DNA from: Sinomonas mesophila
GTDB taxonomy: Bacteria; Actinomycetota; Actinomycetes; Actinomycetales; Micrococcaceae
Direction of reading: 5' to 3'
DNA length: 64,000 bases
Assembly: GCF_001999765.1 (NCBI RefSeq)
Contig: NZ_MTIC01000003.1
Span: 248,001 to 312,000, forward strand
Within the stretch, counting starts at the first letter, position 1. Every line of letters starts with the position of its first letter. Under the pieces are notes generated by a model. The model saw nothing but the letters and a program-made list of their open reading frames with translations. It did no database searches and was not told the origin of the DNA. This document shows positions 28,071 to 39,799 of the stretch, one piece after another. A program made the translations under genes and the position numbers.

Positions 28071-29543
28071 GTGGCCATCTTCACGGACCCCATCAGGGAG
28101 CATGCTGATTTCGGTCCAGGGGATGCCGAATGGCTGCACCTCCTTGTCGGCGACTGGCAGCTCGTGGCGGACCTCGCGTTCGCGGACCTCGCCCTCTGGT
28201 TCCCGCACCCCCAGGACGGGTATGTTGCCCTTGCCCATGTGCGGCCCTCCACGACCCATACGGTGTTCCACAGCGACTTCGTCGGGGAGAAGATCCGCCC
28301 CGACCTGCGCGGGATCGTGGACCGGGCGTGGGCGAGCCAGTCGATCGAGCGCAGCCACGAGACGAGCTTCAACGCCGAGATGGCCATGCGCGTCGAGGCG
28401 GTGCCGTTCGTGCGCAACGGCCGCACACTCGCCGTCGTGACCTCGCACATGGACCTCTCGAGCTCCCGCATGCCCAGCCGGCTCGAGCTGACCTATCGGC
28501 AGTGCGCGTACGACCTCCTGCGCATGGGGACGCTCGGGCTGTGGCCCGACTTCGCCTCGCCGACCGGATCGCGGCGTGGCGCCCCGCGCGTCGGAGACGG
28601 CCTCATCCGCCTCGACGCAGAAGGGATCGTCCAGTACGCGAGCCCCAACGGCGTCTCGGCCTTCCGCCGCCTCGGCGGGATCGAGTCCCTCGAGGGCCGC
28701 TCCCTCGCCGAGGTCGCGGCCGGCCTGCTCAAGGACCGGCGCATGGTCGACGAGACGCTGCCGCTCGTCGTCACAGGCCGCATGCCGTGGCGCAGCGAGA
28801 TCGAGTCGCGCGGCGTGAGCCTGTCCCTGCGCGCGATCCCGCTGCGCGACGAGCACGAGCGCTTCGGCGCCCTCGTGCTGTGCCGCGACGTTTCCGAGCT
28901 ACGCCGCCGCGAGATGGAGCTCGTGTCCAAGGACGCGACGATCCGGGAGATCCACCACCGGGTCAAGAACAACCTCCAGACCGTGGCGGCGCTCCTGCGG
29001 ATGCAGTCGCGGCGCATGAAGAGCGACGAGGCCCGGCAGGGGCTCGAGCAAGCGATGCGCCGCGTCGCGACGATCGCGCTCGTGCACGAGACCCTCTCCC
29101 AGGGCTTGACCCAGACCGTCGACTTCGACGAGCTCATCGGGCGCCAGTTCCGCCTCTCGGTCGAGGTCGCGACCGAGGGCCAGCACGTCGCGACCGAGCG
29201 TCGGGGCGAGTTCGGCGAGCTCGCGAGCGACTTCGTCACGCCACTTGCGCTCGTCATCAACGAGCTCGTGACCAACGCCGTCGAGCACGGGCTCGCCGAC
29301 CGCTCCGGCACGGTCTGGCTCACGGCCGACCGCCGCCTCGACTCCTCGGGCAGCGAGGTCCTCGAGGTCACCGTCGAGGACGACGGCGTGGGGCTGCCGG
29401 AGGCGACGTCGCGCCACGAGGGCCTCGGGCTGCAGATCGTGCGCACGCTCGTCACGAGCGAGCTCGGCGGGACGATCGAGTGGGGGCGGCGCGACGGCGG
29501 CGGCACGAGTGTGCGGATCGTCCTCAGGCCCCGGCACGGCTGA
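28071..29543 (+). CDS. pdtaS: sensor histidine kinase PdtaS
   Basis: The 490-residue soluble kinase has a GAF-type domain (about 1-145), a PAS domain (about 170-285), a HisKA_2 dimerisation helix with EIHHRVKNNLQTVAALLRMQ (His near 296), and an HATPase domain with NELVTNAVEHG and DDGVGLPE. The order and motifs match PdtaS, which phosphorylates PdtaR, an RNA-binding antiterminator of the ANTAR type. pdtaR is not in the window. The GTG start lacks a strong ribosome site. As in M. tuberculosis it lies next to whiB1, here convergent. Confidence 0.92.
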   Translation: MAIFTDPIREHADFGPGDAEWLHLLVGDWQLVADLAFADLALWFPHPQDGYVALAHVRPSTTHTVFHSDFVGEKIRPDLRGIVDRAWASQSIERSHETSFNAEMAMRVEAVPFVRNGRTLAVVTSHMDLSSSRMPSRLELTYRQCAYDLLRMGTLGLWPDFASPTGSRRGAPRVGDGLIRLDAEGIVQYASPNGVSAFRRLGGIESLEGRSLAEVAAGLLKDRRMVDETLPLVVTGRMPWRSEIESRGVSLSLRAIPLRDEHERFGALVLCRDVSELRRREMELVSKDATIREIHHRVKNNLQTVAALLRMQSRRMKSDEARQGLEQAMRRVATIALVHETLSQGLTQTVDFDELIGRQFRLSVEVATEGQHVATERRGEFGELASDFVTPLALVINELVTNAVEHGLADRSGTVWLTADRRLDSSGSEVLEVTVEDDGVGLPEATSRHEGLGLQIVRTLVTSELGGTIEWGRRDGGGTSVRIVLRPRHG

Positions 29544-29604
29544 GGCCGTCGGGGCCGGGCGCAGAGCATCCGCTTCCTCAGCCATCGAGGAACAGACAGA
29601 AGAA

Positions 29605-29643
29605 GGGACCGCCCGGGACAGCGTCACTGTCCCGGGCGGTCCC
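29605..29643. terminator. perfect 17-bp bidirectional hairpin between pdtaS and whiB1
   Basis: Arms 29605-29621 and 29627-29643 pair perfectly around a 5-nt loop. The stem is nearly all G+C. It lies between two convergent genes, so both transcripts can use it. No T-tract follows. Confidence 0.85.
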
Positions 29644-29674
29644 GTCGCTTGAGGGGGCCTGGGCCGGCCGACTC

Positions 29675-29923
29675 CTAGGAGGCCCGGCGGGCTCGGGCGG
29701 CGCGACGCTTGAGGGCGCGGCGCTCGTCCTCGCTCATGCCGCCCCAAACGCCGGCGTCCTGGCCGGACTCGAGAGCCCACTGGAGGCACGTGTCGACGAC
29801 CTGGCAGCGGCGGCAGACACTCTTCGCCTCTTCGATCTGGAGGAGGGCCGGCCCCGTGTTCCCGACGGGGAAGAACAGCTCGGGATCCTTGTCGAGGCAG
29901 GCCGCGCGGTCACGCCAATCCAT
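29675..29923 (-). CDS. whiB1: WhiB1-type iron-sulfur regulator
   Basis: The 82-residue protein starts MDWRDRAACLDKDPELFFP and has the four [4Fe-4S] cysteines C9, C37, C40 and C46 (VCRRCQVVDTC). GVWGG lies at 58-62, followed by a basic DNA-contact tail RRALKRRAARARRAS. The sequence matches WhiB1/WblE, which binds SigA and responds to nitric oxide. The ATG was chosen to match this N-terminus; an in-frame upstream ATG would add 39 basic residues unlike the family. The long upstream spacer (29924-30169) probably holds a complex promoter. Confidence 0.92.
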   Translation of the reverse strand: MDWRDRAACLDKDPELFFPVGNTGPALLQIEEAKSVCRRCQVVDTCLQWALESGQDAGVWGGMSEDERRALKRRAARARRAS

Positions 29924-30157
29924 AGGTTTGTGCAACTTTCGTTCTCGGGGTCTGGCTGGCTTGTGAAAAGATTCACGAAGCCGCCCAAAGCAAAGGGGCC
30001 TTGTGGGGGCCCCGCGGTCAACTGCCTTAAAGGTTGTCACGTTAACTGTTTGTAAACAAGGGTCCTGAGCAAGGATTCCGGCCTCCGGCGGGAGGTATGC
30101 GTCACACGTGTGGTCCGGGTCTCACGTACCACGCGGACGGCGGCGGGGACGCTCGGG

Positions 30158-30163
30158 TAGGGT
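30158..30163 (+). promoter_or_regulatory. -10 element of the 30170 gene, leaderless layout
   Basis: TAGGGT is followed by 6 nt and then the GTG start. Confidence 0.5.
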
Positions 30164-30169
30164 GCCCGT

Positions 30170-30589
30170 GTGCCCACCGATGCAGTCTCCCGCCCGCCGC
30201 GGCCCTGGACCCTGACCGCGCTCGTCGCGATCGTCCTCGCCGAGGCGCTCGTTCTCCTCGGTTTCGCCGTGTTCTACGCAGTCGGCCTCCTCGGCGGCCA
30301 GGCGAGGGTCTCCCCGGGCGGGGCGCTCTTCACGCTGGTCCTTCTCGCCGCGTTCGGCGCGTGGCTCGCCGCGGTCGCCGTCTTCCTGTGGCGCGGTCGT
30401 CGCTGGACCCGGGCCGCGGCCCTCATCGCGCAGCTGTTCGCCCTGGTCATCGGCGTTCCGACGCTCTCCTCAGGGTTCGTCGTCTACGGCCTGCTCATCC
30501 TCGTCCCGGCCATCGCCGCGTGCTTCCTCCTCTTCGAGCGCAGGGTCCTGCTCTTCACGCAGCCGCCGTCGGGAGGACATCGCGGCTGA
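30170..30589 (+). CDS. small integral membrane protein, hypothetical
   Basis: The 139-residue protein has four predicted membrane helices, at about 13-40, 51-72, 80-97 and 102-121, separated by short loops with Arg-rich ends (LWRGRRWTR). It resembles no specific transporter. The GTG start is immediately after a TAGGGT hexamer. It converges on the EssC-like gene with 16 bp between the stops, so a link to secretion is possible but unproved. Confidence 0.65.
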   Translation: MPTDAVSRPPRPWTLTALVAIVLAEALVLLGFAVFYAVGLLGGQARVSPGGALFTLVLLAAFGAWLAAVAVFLWRGRRWTRAAALIAQLFALVIGVPTLSSGFVVYGLLILVPAIAACFLLFERRVLLFTQPPSGGHRG

Positions 30590-30605
30590 GCTGCTCCGCC
30601 CCGCC

Positions 30606-33600
30606 CTACGGCGGCGCCTCCGTCGCTGCCCGGTGGCCGAGCTGGACGTCGACGCCGTGGCCGTCTACGACCGCCACCGCCCTGCCGGGCGGCACGCGGC
30701 CCGGAACGGCGATCCGCACGCCGAACACGTCGCCGTCGCCCGGCGCACGGGGCGCGAGCAGGATTCCTGTCCCGCTCGAGCGCGCCGTGAGGGCGAGCGG
30801 GCAGCGGGCGTAGAGGTTCGCGCTGTAGCCGGAGGTCGCGACGACGGCGCATCCCGCCTCGAGGAGCCTGGCTGCGAGCCGCTGCTCGTCCGGGGCCAGC
30901 CCGTCGGCGTCGTCGACGAGGACCACCGGGCGTGGATCTCCGGGCGGCGCCGTTTCGGCGGCCTCGAGGATCCGCTCCCACAGGCGCAGCCTCCCGTCCC
31001 GCCCGGCGGACGCAAAGGCGAGCTGCGGGTTCATGGCCGGGAGCGCGTCGAGGAACGAAGTCTTGCCCGAGCCGGGGCCACCGAGGGCGAGGAGCACGTC
31101 GCCCGGCCCGAGGGCGAGGCCGAGTGGAGTGCCCTCGTCCCCGGCCACGCCCACGAGCAGCCGCAGCCGGCCGCCCGCCCCGCCGCCCGCGACTGACGCT
31201 CTCGACCCGGCCGCGGCGACGTCGTGGGCCCATGCGAGGTGGGGGAGAGGATCGACGCGGAAGGGGCGGGGTTCGCCGCCGCCATCGTCCTCGCCCTGAA
31301 CGGGCACGGGGCCCTCGAGCGCGCAGCACTGCACGGCGTACGCCCCGGAGCCGAAGAGGGAGCCCGGACCGAATGCGGTGCCCGCGCCGGCCATCGACAC
31401 GGCGCCGGCCATCGACACCGCGCCGGCCACGCTGCCCGCCTCCACGATCGTGCCCCATGCCGCGGCCCGCCCCGCCACCGAGGGCATCGCCGGGAGCCCG
31501 GGCCAGGAAAGGCGTGCCTCGTCCGCCGCGCCATGCGGGAAGTACAGGCGCGACGGCATGCCGGTGAACGCCCGGGAGGCCACGAGCTCGCGCTCCCCGG
31601 CCGCCACGAGCACGAGCCCCGCCGCCGGGCCGTCCCGCACGAGATCGTTGAGGGTCTCCTCGGCCCACGCGGAGGGGCTCCGGCGCAGGGCGGAGATCCA
31701 GCTGCCCCAGCCTGAGACAGCGAGGATCAGCGGCGTCCCGCCGCGGTCGTCGAGCCGCGCCGAGCACTCCTCCGCGAGCCGGGCGATGACCCGGGCAGCC
31801 CGGCGTACGTCGGCCACGCCGACGTGCGCACCGATCCTCGCATGGCCTCGCAGGCCCGACAGCGCCCCGTCGGCGTCGAGCACGTAGAGGTGCCGGACCG
31901 CCGCCGAGGAGGCCAACTGGCCCGTCACTGCCGCGAGGGCGGCGGAGGTGCCCGCTGTCGGCGGGCCGACCAGCGCGAGATGGCCGTGTTCGGAGGGGCT
32001 CCACGTGAGAGGGGCCGTGCGCTGCTCGTGGGGGAGGTCGACGGCGCCCAGCAGCACCGCCCGGCCCCGAGCCGACCACGGCTGATCGCCTCCGACCGCG
32101 GCGGGCAGGCCGGGGAACCCGTCGGCGGTCGCCCGGACCTCGCCTCCGGGACCCGTGGCGTCGAGCCGGAGTGCGATCCGCTCGGGCAGAGGGGGAGCCA
32201 CGGGCCGCCGGATGGATCCCGCGCCGAGCCGCTCCCACGCTGCCCGTGCGGCCTCCACGAGGGGACGCGCCGCCTCGGCGGGGGAGGTCTCCGGCTGGGC
32301 GGCGCCTCGGCCTCTGCCGCCCGCGAGCCAGGCTTCGGCCTCGAACACCCGGATGGACCGGTCGCGCGTGCGTGCTCCTCCGAGGCCGAGGCACGCTGCC
32401 TGGAACTCGAGGGCCTCGCCGCCCCCGACGCTGAGGTAGGCGCGTCCGGGGAGCCTGACGGGGATCCGGCCGGCAGCCGGGCTGCCGATGACATCGGATG
32501 ACTCGGCCTCGCTCTGGAGGCGCAGGGCCAGGCACGTCGTGACGTTGGCACGGATGTCCGCCGAGATCGCGCCCTGGGGGCGCTGGGTTGCCATGACCAG
32601 GTGCATGCCGAGGGACCGGCCGACCGTGGCCACGCGCATCAGCTCTCCGAGCGCGGCAGGCGCCTCCTCGACGAGCATGCGGAACTCGTCCACGACAAGC
32701 ACCAGACGCGGGAGCCCAGTGCCGCCCCGCCGTACGTAGTCGGCGATGTCCACTGCCCGGGAGGCGGCCAGGAGCCGCTCGCGCCGCTTGAGCTCGGCCC
32801 GCAGCGACGCGAGCGTCCGCTCCATTCCGCCGGTAGCGAGGTCGGTCACGAGCCCCACGCAGTGCGGCAGCCCGGCGAGGGGATCGAGGCCCGATCCGCC
32901 CTTGAAGTCCACGAAGAGGAAGGTGAGCCGCTCGGGGGAGGCCAGCGCAGCGGCTCCGGCCACGAGGCTGCGGAGCAGCTCGGACTTGCCCGAGCCCGTG
33001 GTCCCGGCGACGAGGAGGTGGGGTCCGTCCGCGACGAGGTCCAGAACGACGGGCCCCGCGGCCGAAAGGCCCAGCGGCACGCGGAGGGCGTCCGCCGGGG
33101 CGGGAGCGGCCCACGCGGCGGTGAGCGCCTCGGCCCCGAGGCTGGCGACCTCGTCGAGGCCGCAGTGCTCGGGCACGCGCCCGGCACGGCGGACGCCTCC
33201 GCGCATGCCCGTGCGGCGCGCCGCGGCGTCGAAGACCGGCGCCGGCAGGAGGTCCGGCACGAACTCCTGCGGCACGCCGCCCGCGACGAGGTGCGCCCGG
33301 CCGGTGCCGAGCCAGACCTCGGCGTCCGGGGCGGGGCCGACGAGCGTCTCGGGCCCGACCACCGCCCATCCTCGCCCGCCCGCGGCGGCGCAGGCTGCGA
33401 GGGCTCCCGGAGGGGACCCTGGCAGGACCACGACGACGACGCGGTCTGAGGCGGGCCTCGCGGCATCGAGGGCCCCCGGGTCAGGGGCCTCGGCGTCCGA
33501 GAGGATCCGCGTGCGCGGCAGGAAGCGCGCCGCGAGCCGCGTGCTCGGCGTGCCGCCCGCCACGAGGGCCACCACGCCGTCGGCCGCGGGGAGGGCGGCC

Positions 33601-34730
33601 AGCTGCAGGAGGATCCAGCGCAGGAAGGCCTCGACCGGGGCGTCGCCGCCGTGCACGGCGAGCCGGCCGCGCACGGGCAGGGTCAGCGGCGCGGCCTCGA
33701 GCGCGGGGGGCTCGACGCCAGCGTCGGCGGGCTCGACAGTGATGTTCGCCGGCTGGCGCGCCGTCCCGAGGCGGACGTGCACGGGTCCCTCGGGGTTCGC
33801 GCCCCCCGTGCCGCCCGGGAGGGCGGCCACCGCCCCGTCCGTTCTGCACAGCACCCCTGCGTCGGGCGCGGCGCGGCGGCGGCGCGCGTCGTCGTCGTGC
33901 GCCGCCGCAGCCAGACGACGCTCGAACTCCCGGCGGGCGGATCGGCCCTCCGCGAGCGGGATGAGCAGCGAGACGGCCGAGACGGCCGTGAACGCGAGGA
34001 ACATCCACATGCCTGTCGCGGCGGCCATGCCCACGCCGAGCAGGACCGGCAGGATCGCCATCGTGATGATCGCCGCCCTGCGCTGCGGAGGGTCGCTCCG
34101 GACGACGCGCAGGGGCTCTGGTGCAGGCGCGCCCGCCAGCGGGTCGAGCGGCGGGGGCTCGGCCGTGAAGGCTAGGGTGCAGGCCGTCGCCCCCATCTGG
34201 ATCCGCTGCCCGGCGGCAACGCGTACGCTCCCGCGCACGCGGCGCCCGTCCAGCCAGGTGCCGTTCGTGCTCCCGGCGTCGCGGAGCACGACGCCGGTGT
34301 CCCCCACCTCGATCGCAGCGTGCTCGCGCGAGAGCTCGGGGTCCGCGAGGACCGCCTGGGCACCTGGTCCGGGGGAGCCGCCGCGCCCGAGCCGCACCGT
34401 CCCCCGGGGCAGCGGCACGACGGTCCCTGCCGCTGGACCCGCGTGAACGACGAGGGCGAGAGGAGCGGCGGCCCGCTGCTCCTTAGGCGGGTCCGTGGGT
34501 GCGCCCGCCACGAGCACGGCCCCGCTGCGCAGCGGGGCCAGGCCCGCGGCGAGGCGCTCGAGCGGGATCCCCTCGACCGAGATGTGCGAAGCCCCATGGG
34601 TGCGGAGGAGCTGCGCCGCGATCTGGGCCCCCGACGCTTCGTCGGGCATCTCGAGGACGAGCTCGTGGCGGATGCCCCCGCCGAGCGCGCCGCTGACGGT
34701 GGGCGTGACGAGCGTGCAGTGCAGTTCCAT
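30606..34730 (-). CDS. FHA-domain EssC/FtsK-like type VII secretion ATPase
   Basis: The 1374-residue protein has an FHA domain (about 105-185, with the phosphothreonine-binding SREHA and STNGTWLDG motifs) and two membrane helices (about 230-275). Three FtsK/SpoIIIE-type ATPase domains follow. Domain 1 is complete (AGTTGSGKSELLR near 575 and VLVVDEFRMLVEE). Domain 2 has a degenerate P-loop without lysine (GPPTAGTSAA, near 915). Domain 3 has GGPGSGKTSF near 1213. EssC/EccC ATPases power WXG100 protein export. No WXG100 gene or other T7SS component is visible. ATG start, 66 nt after a TTATCCACAG box. Confidence 0.88.
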   Translation of the reverse strand: MELHCTLVTPTVSGALGGGIRHELVLEMPDEASGAQIAAQLLRTHGASHISVEGIPLERLAAGLAPLRSGAVLVAGAPTDPPKEQRAAAPLALVVHAGPAAGTVVPLPRGTVRLGRGGSPGPGAQAVLADPELSREHAAIEVGDTGVVLRDAGSTNGTWLDGRRVRGSVRVAAGQRIQMGATACTLAFTAEPPPLDPLAGAPAPEPLRVVRSDPPQRRAAIITMAILPVLLGVGMAAATGMWMFLAFTAVSAVSLLIPLAEGRSARREFERRLAAAAHDDDARRRRAAPDAGVLCRTDGAVAALPGGTGGANPEGPVHVRLGTARQPANITVEPADAGVEPPALEAAPLTLPVRGRLAVHGGDAPVEAFLRWILLQLAALPAADGVVALVAGGTPSTRLAARFLPRTRILSDAEAPDPGALDAARPASDRVVVVVLPGSPPGALAACAAAGGRGWAVVGPETLVGPAPDAEVWLGTGRAHLVAGGVPQEFVPDLLPAPVFDAAARRTGMRGGVRRAGRVPEHCGLDEVASLGAEALTAAWAAPAPADALRVPLGLSAAGPVVLDLVADGPHLLVAGTTGSGKSELLRSLVAGAAALASPERLTFLFVDFKGGSGLDPLAGLPHCVGLVTDLATGGMERTLASLRAELKRRERLLAASRAVDIADYVRRGGTGLPRLVLVVDEFRMLVEEAPAALGELMRVATVGRSLGMHLVMATQRPQGAISADIRANVTTCLALRLQSEAESSDVIGSPAAGRIPVRLPGRAYLSVGGGEALEFQAACLGLGGARTRDRSIRVFEAEAWLAGGRGRGAAQPETSPAEAARPLVEAARAAWERLGAGSIRRPVAPPLPERIALRLDATGPGGEVRATADGFPGLPAAVGGDQPWSARGRAVLLGAVDLPHEQRTAPLTWSPSEHGHLALVGPPTAGTSAALAAVTGQLASSAAVRHLYVLDADGALSGLRGHARIGAHVGVADVRRAARVIARLAEECSARLDDRGGTPLILAVSGWGSWISALRRSPSAWAEETLNDLVRDGPAAGLVLVAAGERELVASRAFTGMPSRLYFPHGAADEARLSWPGLPAMPSVAGRAAAWGTIVEAGSVAGAVSMAGAVSMAGAGTAFGPGSLFGSGAYAVQCCALEGPVPVQGEDDGGGEPRPFRVDPLPHLAWAHDVAAAGSRASVAGGGAGGRLRLLVGVAGDEGTPLGLALGPGDVLLALGGPGSGKTSFLDALPAMNPQLAFASAGRDGRLRLWERILEAAETAPPGDPRPVVLVDDADGLAPDEQRLAARLLEAGCAVVATSGYSANLYARCPLALTARSSGTGILLAPRAPGDGDVFGVRIAVPGRVPPGRAVAVVDGHGVDVQLGHRAATEAPP
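31384..31428 (-). repeat. 18-bp tandem repeat inside the EssC gene
   Basis: GCGCCGGCCATCGACACG (plus-strand reading) is repeated as a near-identical unit at 31402, with a partial third unit. It encodes a VSMAGA repeat in the segment between ATPase domains 2 and 3. Confidence 0.7.
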
Positions 34731-34759
34731 GGGTCCCCCTCGCCTCGCTCCAAGGCTAG

Positions 34760-38108
<3,349 letters not shown>

Positions 38109-38112
<4 letters not shown>

Positions 38113-38981
38113 CCGTCGGAGCGCTGGTCCAGCCGGGGAAGGGCCGGGGCCTTCGCGACGTGATGGCCTCCCGGTTCCTGCTCAAGCTGCTGGTCGACAA
38201 GGAGATCAAGGTCCGGTACCGGGGGTCGGTGCTCGGCCTCGTCTGGTCATACTTCAAGCCCGGTCTGCAGTTCGTGGTCTTCTACATCGCACTCGGCGTG
38301 TTCCTCGGGCTGGAGAAGGGGCCCCGCAACCCGTCGGGCCTGTCGAACTATGCGATCTATCTGTTCTCCGGGATCGTGCTGATCAACTTCTTCTCCGAGG
38401 CCCTCGGCAACGCCGCGCGGTCGATCGTCAACAACGGCAGCCTCATCAAGAAGATCTACCTGCCCCGGGAGCTCTTCCCGGTCGCGTCGGTGTGGGTCTC
38501 CGGGGTGCACCTTGTGCCCCAGCTCGTGATCCTCCTGGCGGCCTGCCTGATTGTCGGGTGGCGTCCGGACGTCATGCAGCTTGTCGCCGCCCTCTCGGGC
38601 TTCGTCATCGTGGCGCTGCTGGCCCTCGGCCTGGGGCTGCTGTTCGGCGCGGCCAACGTCTACTTCCGCGACGCCGAGAACTTCGTCGACATGCTCCTGA
38701 TGATCGCCACGTGGGCTTCCCCTGTCATGTACTCGTGGCAGATGGTGCGCGAGCGGATGGGGGAGACGTTCTACTTCTTCTACCAGATGAACCCGATCAG
38801 CGTCGGGGTCGAGGCATTCCACTATGCCTTCTGGCTCCCGACCACTGACGGATCGTCGGCTGTGCCCGATCAACTGCTGACCCTCTGGGTCCCCATCGGG
38901 CTCGCCGTCTCGCTCGCCGTCGTCATTGTCGGCCAGCTGACCTTCAGCCGGCTCGAGGGCCGGTTCGCCCAGGAGCTCTGA
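38109..38981 (+). CDS. wzm: polysaccharide ABC exporter permease (Wzm-like)
   Basis: The 290-residue protein has six predicted membrane helices in the ABC-2 family pattern. The N-terminal motif DKEIKVRYRGSVLGLVWSYF and PRELFPVASVWVSG are typical of Wzm and of mycobacterial Rv3783. It would export the Galf-containing glycan assembled by the preceding gene. The TTG start overlaps the glfT2 stop codon (TTGA); it is preferred because the protein then starts MTVGALVQPGK, though a start 17 codons later is possible. Confidence 0.85.
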
Positions 38982-39710
38982 ATGTCCGTCGCCGTTGAAA
39001 TCCGCGGAATCACCAAGAAGTTCGTGCTGCGCCACTCGCGTTCGATCAAGGAAGCCATCGTTTGGCTCGTCAAGGGGCGCAAAGGGGAGCTGACCGAGAC
39101 CTTCGATGCGCTCAAGGACGTCAACCTGACGATCAGACAGGGTGAGACGGTAGCGCTCCTCGGCTTCAACGGCTCCGGAAAGTCCACCCTGCTGAAGCAC
39201 ATCTCTGGCGTCATGCTTCCGGACGAAGGCGTGGTGCTCACGAGAGGCCGCGTTGCCGGCCTCATCGAAGTCGGCGCCGGGTTCCACCACGACCTGACCG
39301 GGCGCGACAACGTCTACCTCAACGGGGCGATCCTCGGCATGGACGAGCAGCAGATCAAGGAGCGCTTCGACGACATCGTCGCCTTCTCCGAAATCGGGCA
39401 GTTCATCGACACCGAGGTGAAGTTCTACTCCTCGGGCATGTACCTGAGGCTGGCCTTCTCGGTTGCCGTCCACACGGACCCCGAAGTTTTCCTCGTGGAC
39501 GAGATCCTTGCCGTGGGTGACGAGCCCTTCCAACGCAAATGCCTGGAGAAGATCCATGACCTCGCGGCCCAGGGCAAGACCCTCGTGGTCGTCAGCCATG
39601 ACCTCGACCTTGTCTCCCGGGTCTGCGACAGGGGCGTGGTCCTCGAGCACGGACGCGTCATCTTCGACGGTCCGATCTCCGAGGCCGTGGCGGTGCAGCG
39701 GGCCCGGTAG
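38982..39710 (+). CDS. wzt: polysaccharide ABC exporter ATPase (Wzt-like)
   Basis: The 242-residue ATPase has Walker A GFNGSGKST (61-69), signature YSSGMYLRLAF, and Walker B VFLVDEILAVGDE. It matches Wzt/Rv3781-type exporters without the C-terminal sugar-binding extension, so export probably does not depend on glycan capping. Its ATG follows directly on the wzm stop codon. It ends the glf operon, 90 bp before the facing DUF6541 gene, with a strong hairpin between. Confidence 0.92.
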   Translation: MSVAVEIRGITKKFVLRHSRSIKEAIVWLVKGRKGELTETFDALKDVNLTIRQGETVALLGFNGSGKSTLLKHISGVMLPDEGVVLTRGRVAGLIEVGAGFHHDLTGRDNVYLNGAILGMDEQQIKERFDDIVAFSEIGQFIDTEVKFYSSGMYLRLAFSVAVHTDPEVFLVDEILAVGDEPFQRKCLEKIHDLAAQGKTLVVVSHDLDLVSRVCDRGVVLEHGRVIFDGPISEAVAVQRAR

Positions 39711-39760
39711 GTGCCGCGCGCGTCGCCTTCCGGCGGATTGAACCCCGTCTGAGAAGGACG

Positions 39761-39793
39761 GCGTGGCCCCCCGCCGGCGGCGGGGGGCCACGC
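39761..39793. terminator. perfect 15-bp bidirectional hairpin
   Basis: Arms 39761-39775 (GCGTGGCCCCCCGCC) and 39779-39793 pair around a 3-nt loop. It lies between the convergent wzt and DUF6541 genes. Confidence 0.85.
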
Positions 39794-39799
39794 TCCGGT

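Noticed and set aside
25611-28856. 1081-codon open frame on the minus strand
   Set aside because: It is antisense to the glutamate dehydrogenase and pdtaS genes, both of which have unmistakable family motifs on the plus strand.
29924-30040. 39-residue N-terminal extension of WhiB1
   Set aside because: WhiB1 proteins begin at MDWR; the extension is basic, unlike the family, and lacks a ribosome site.
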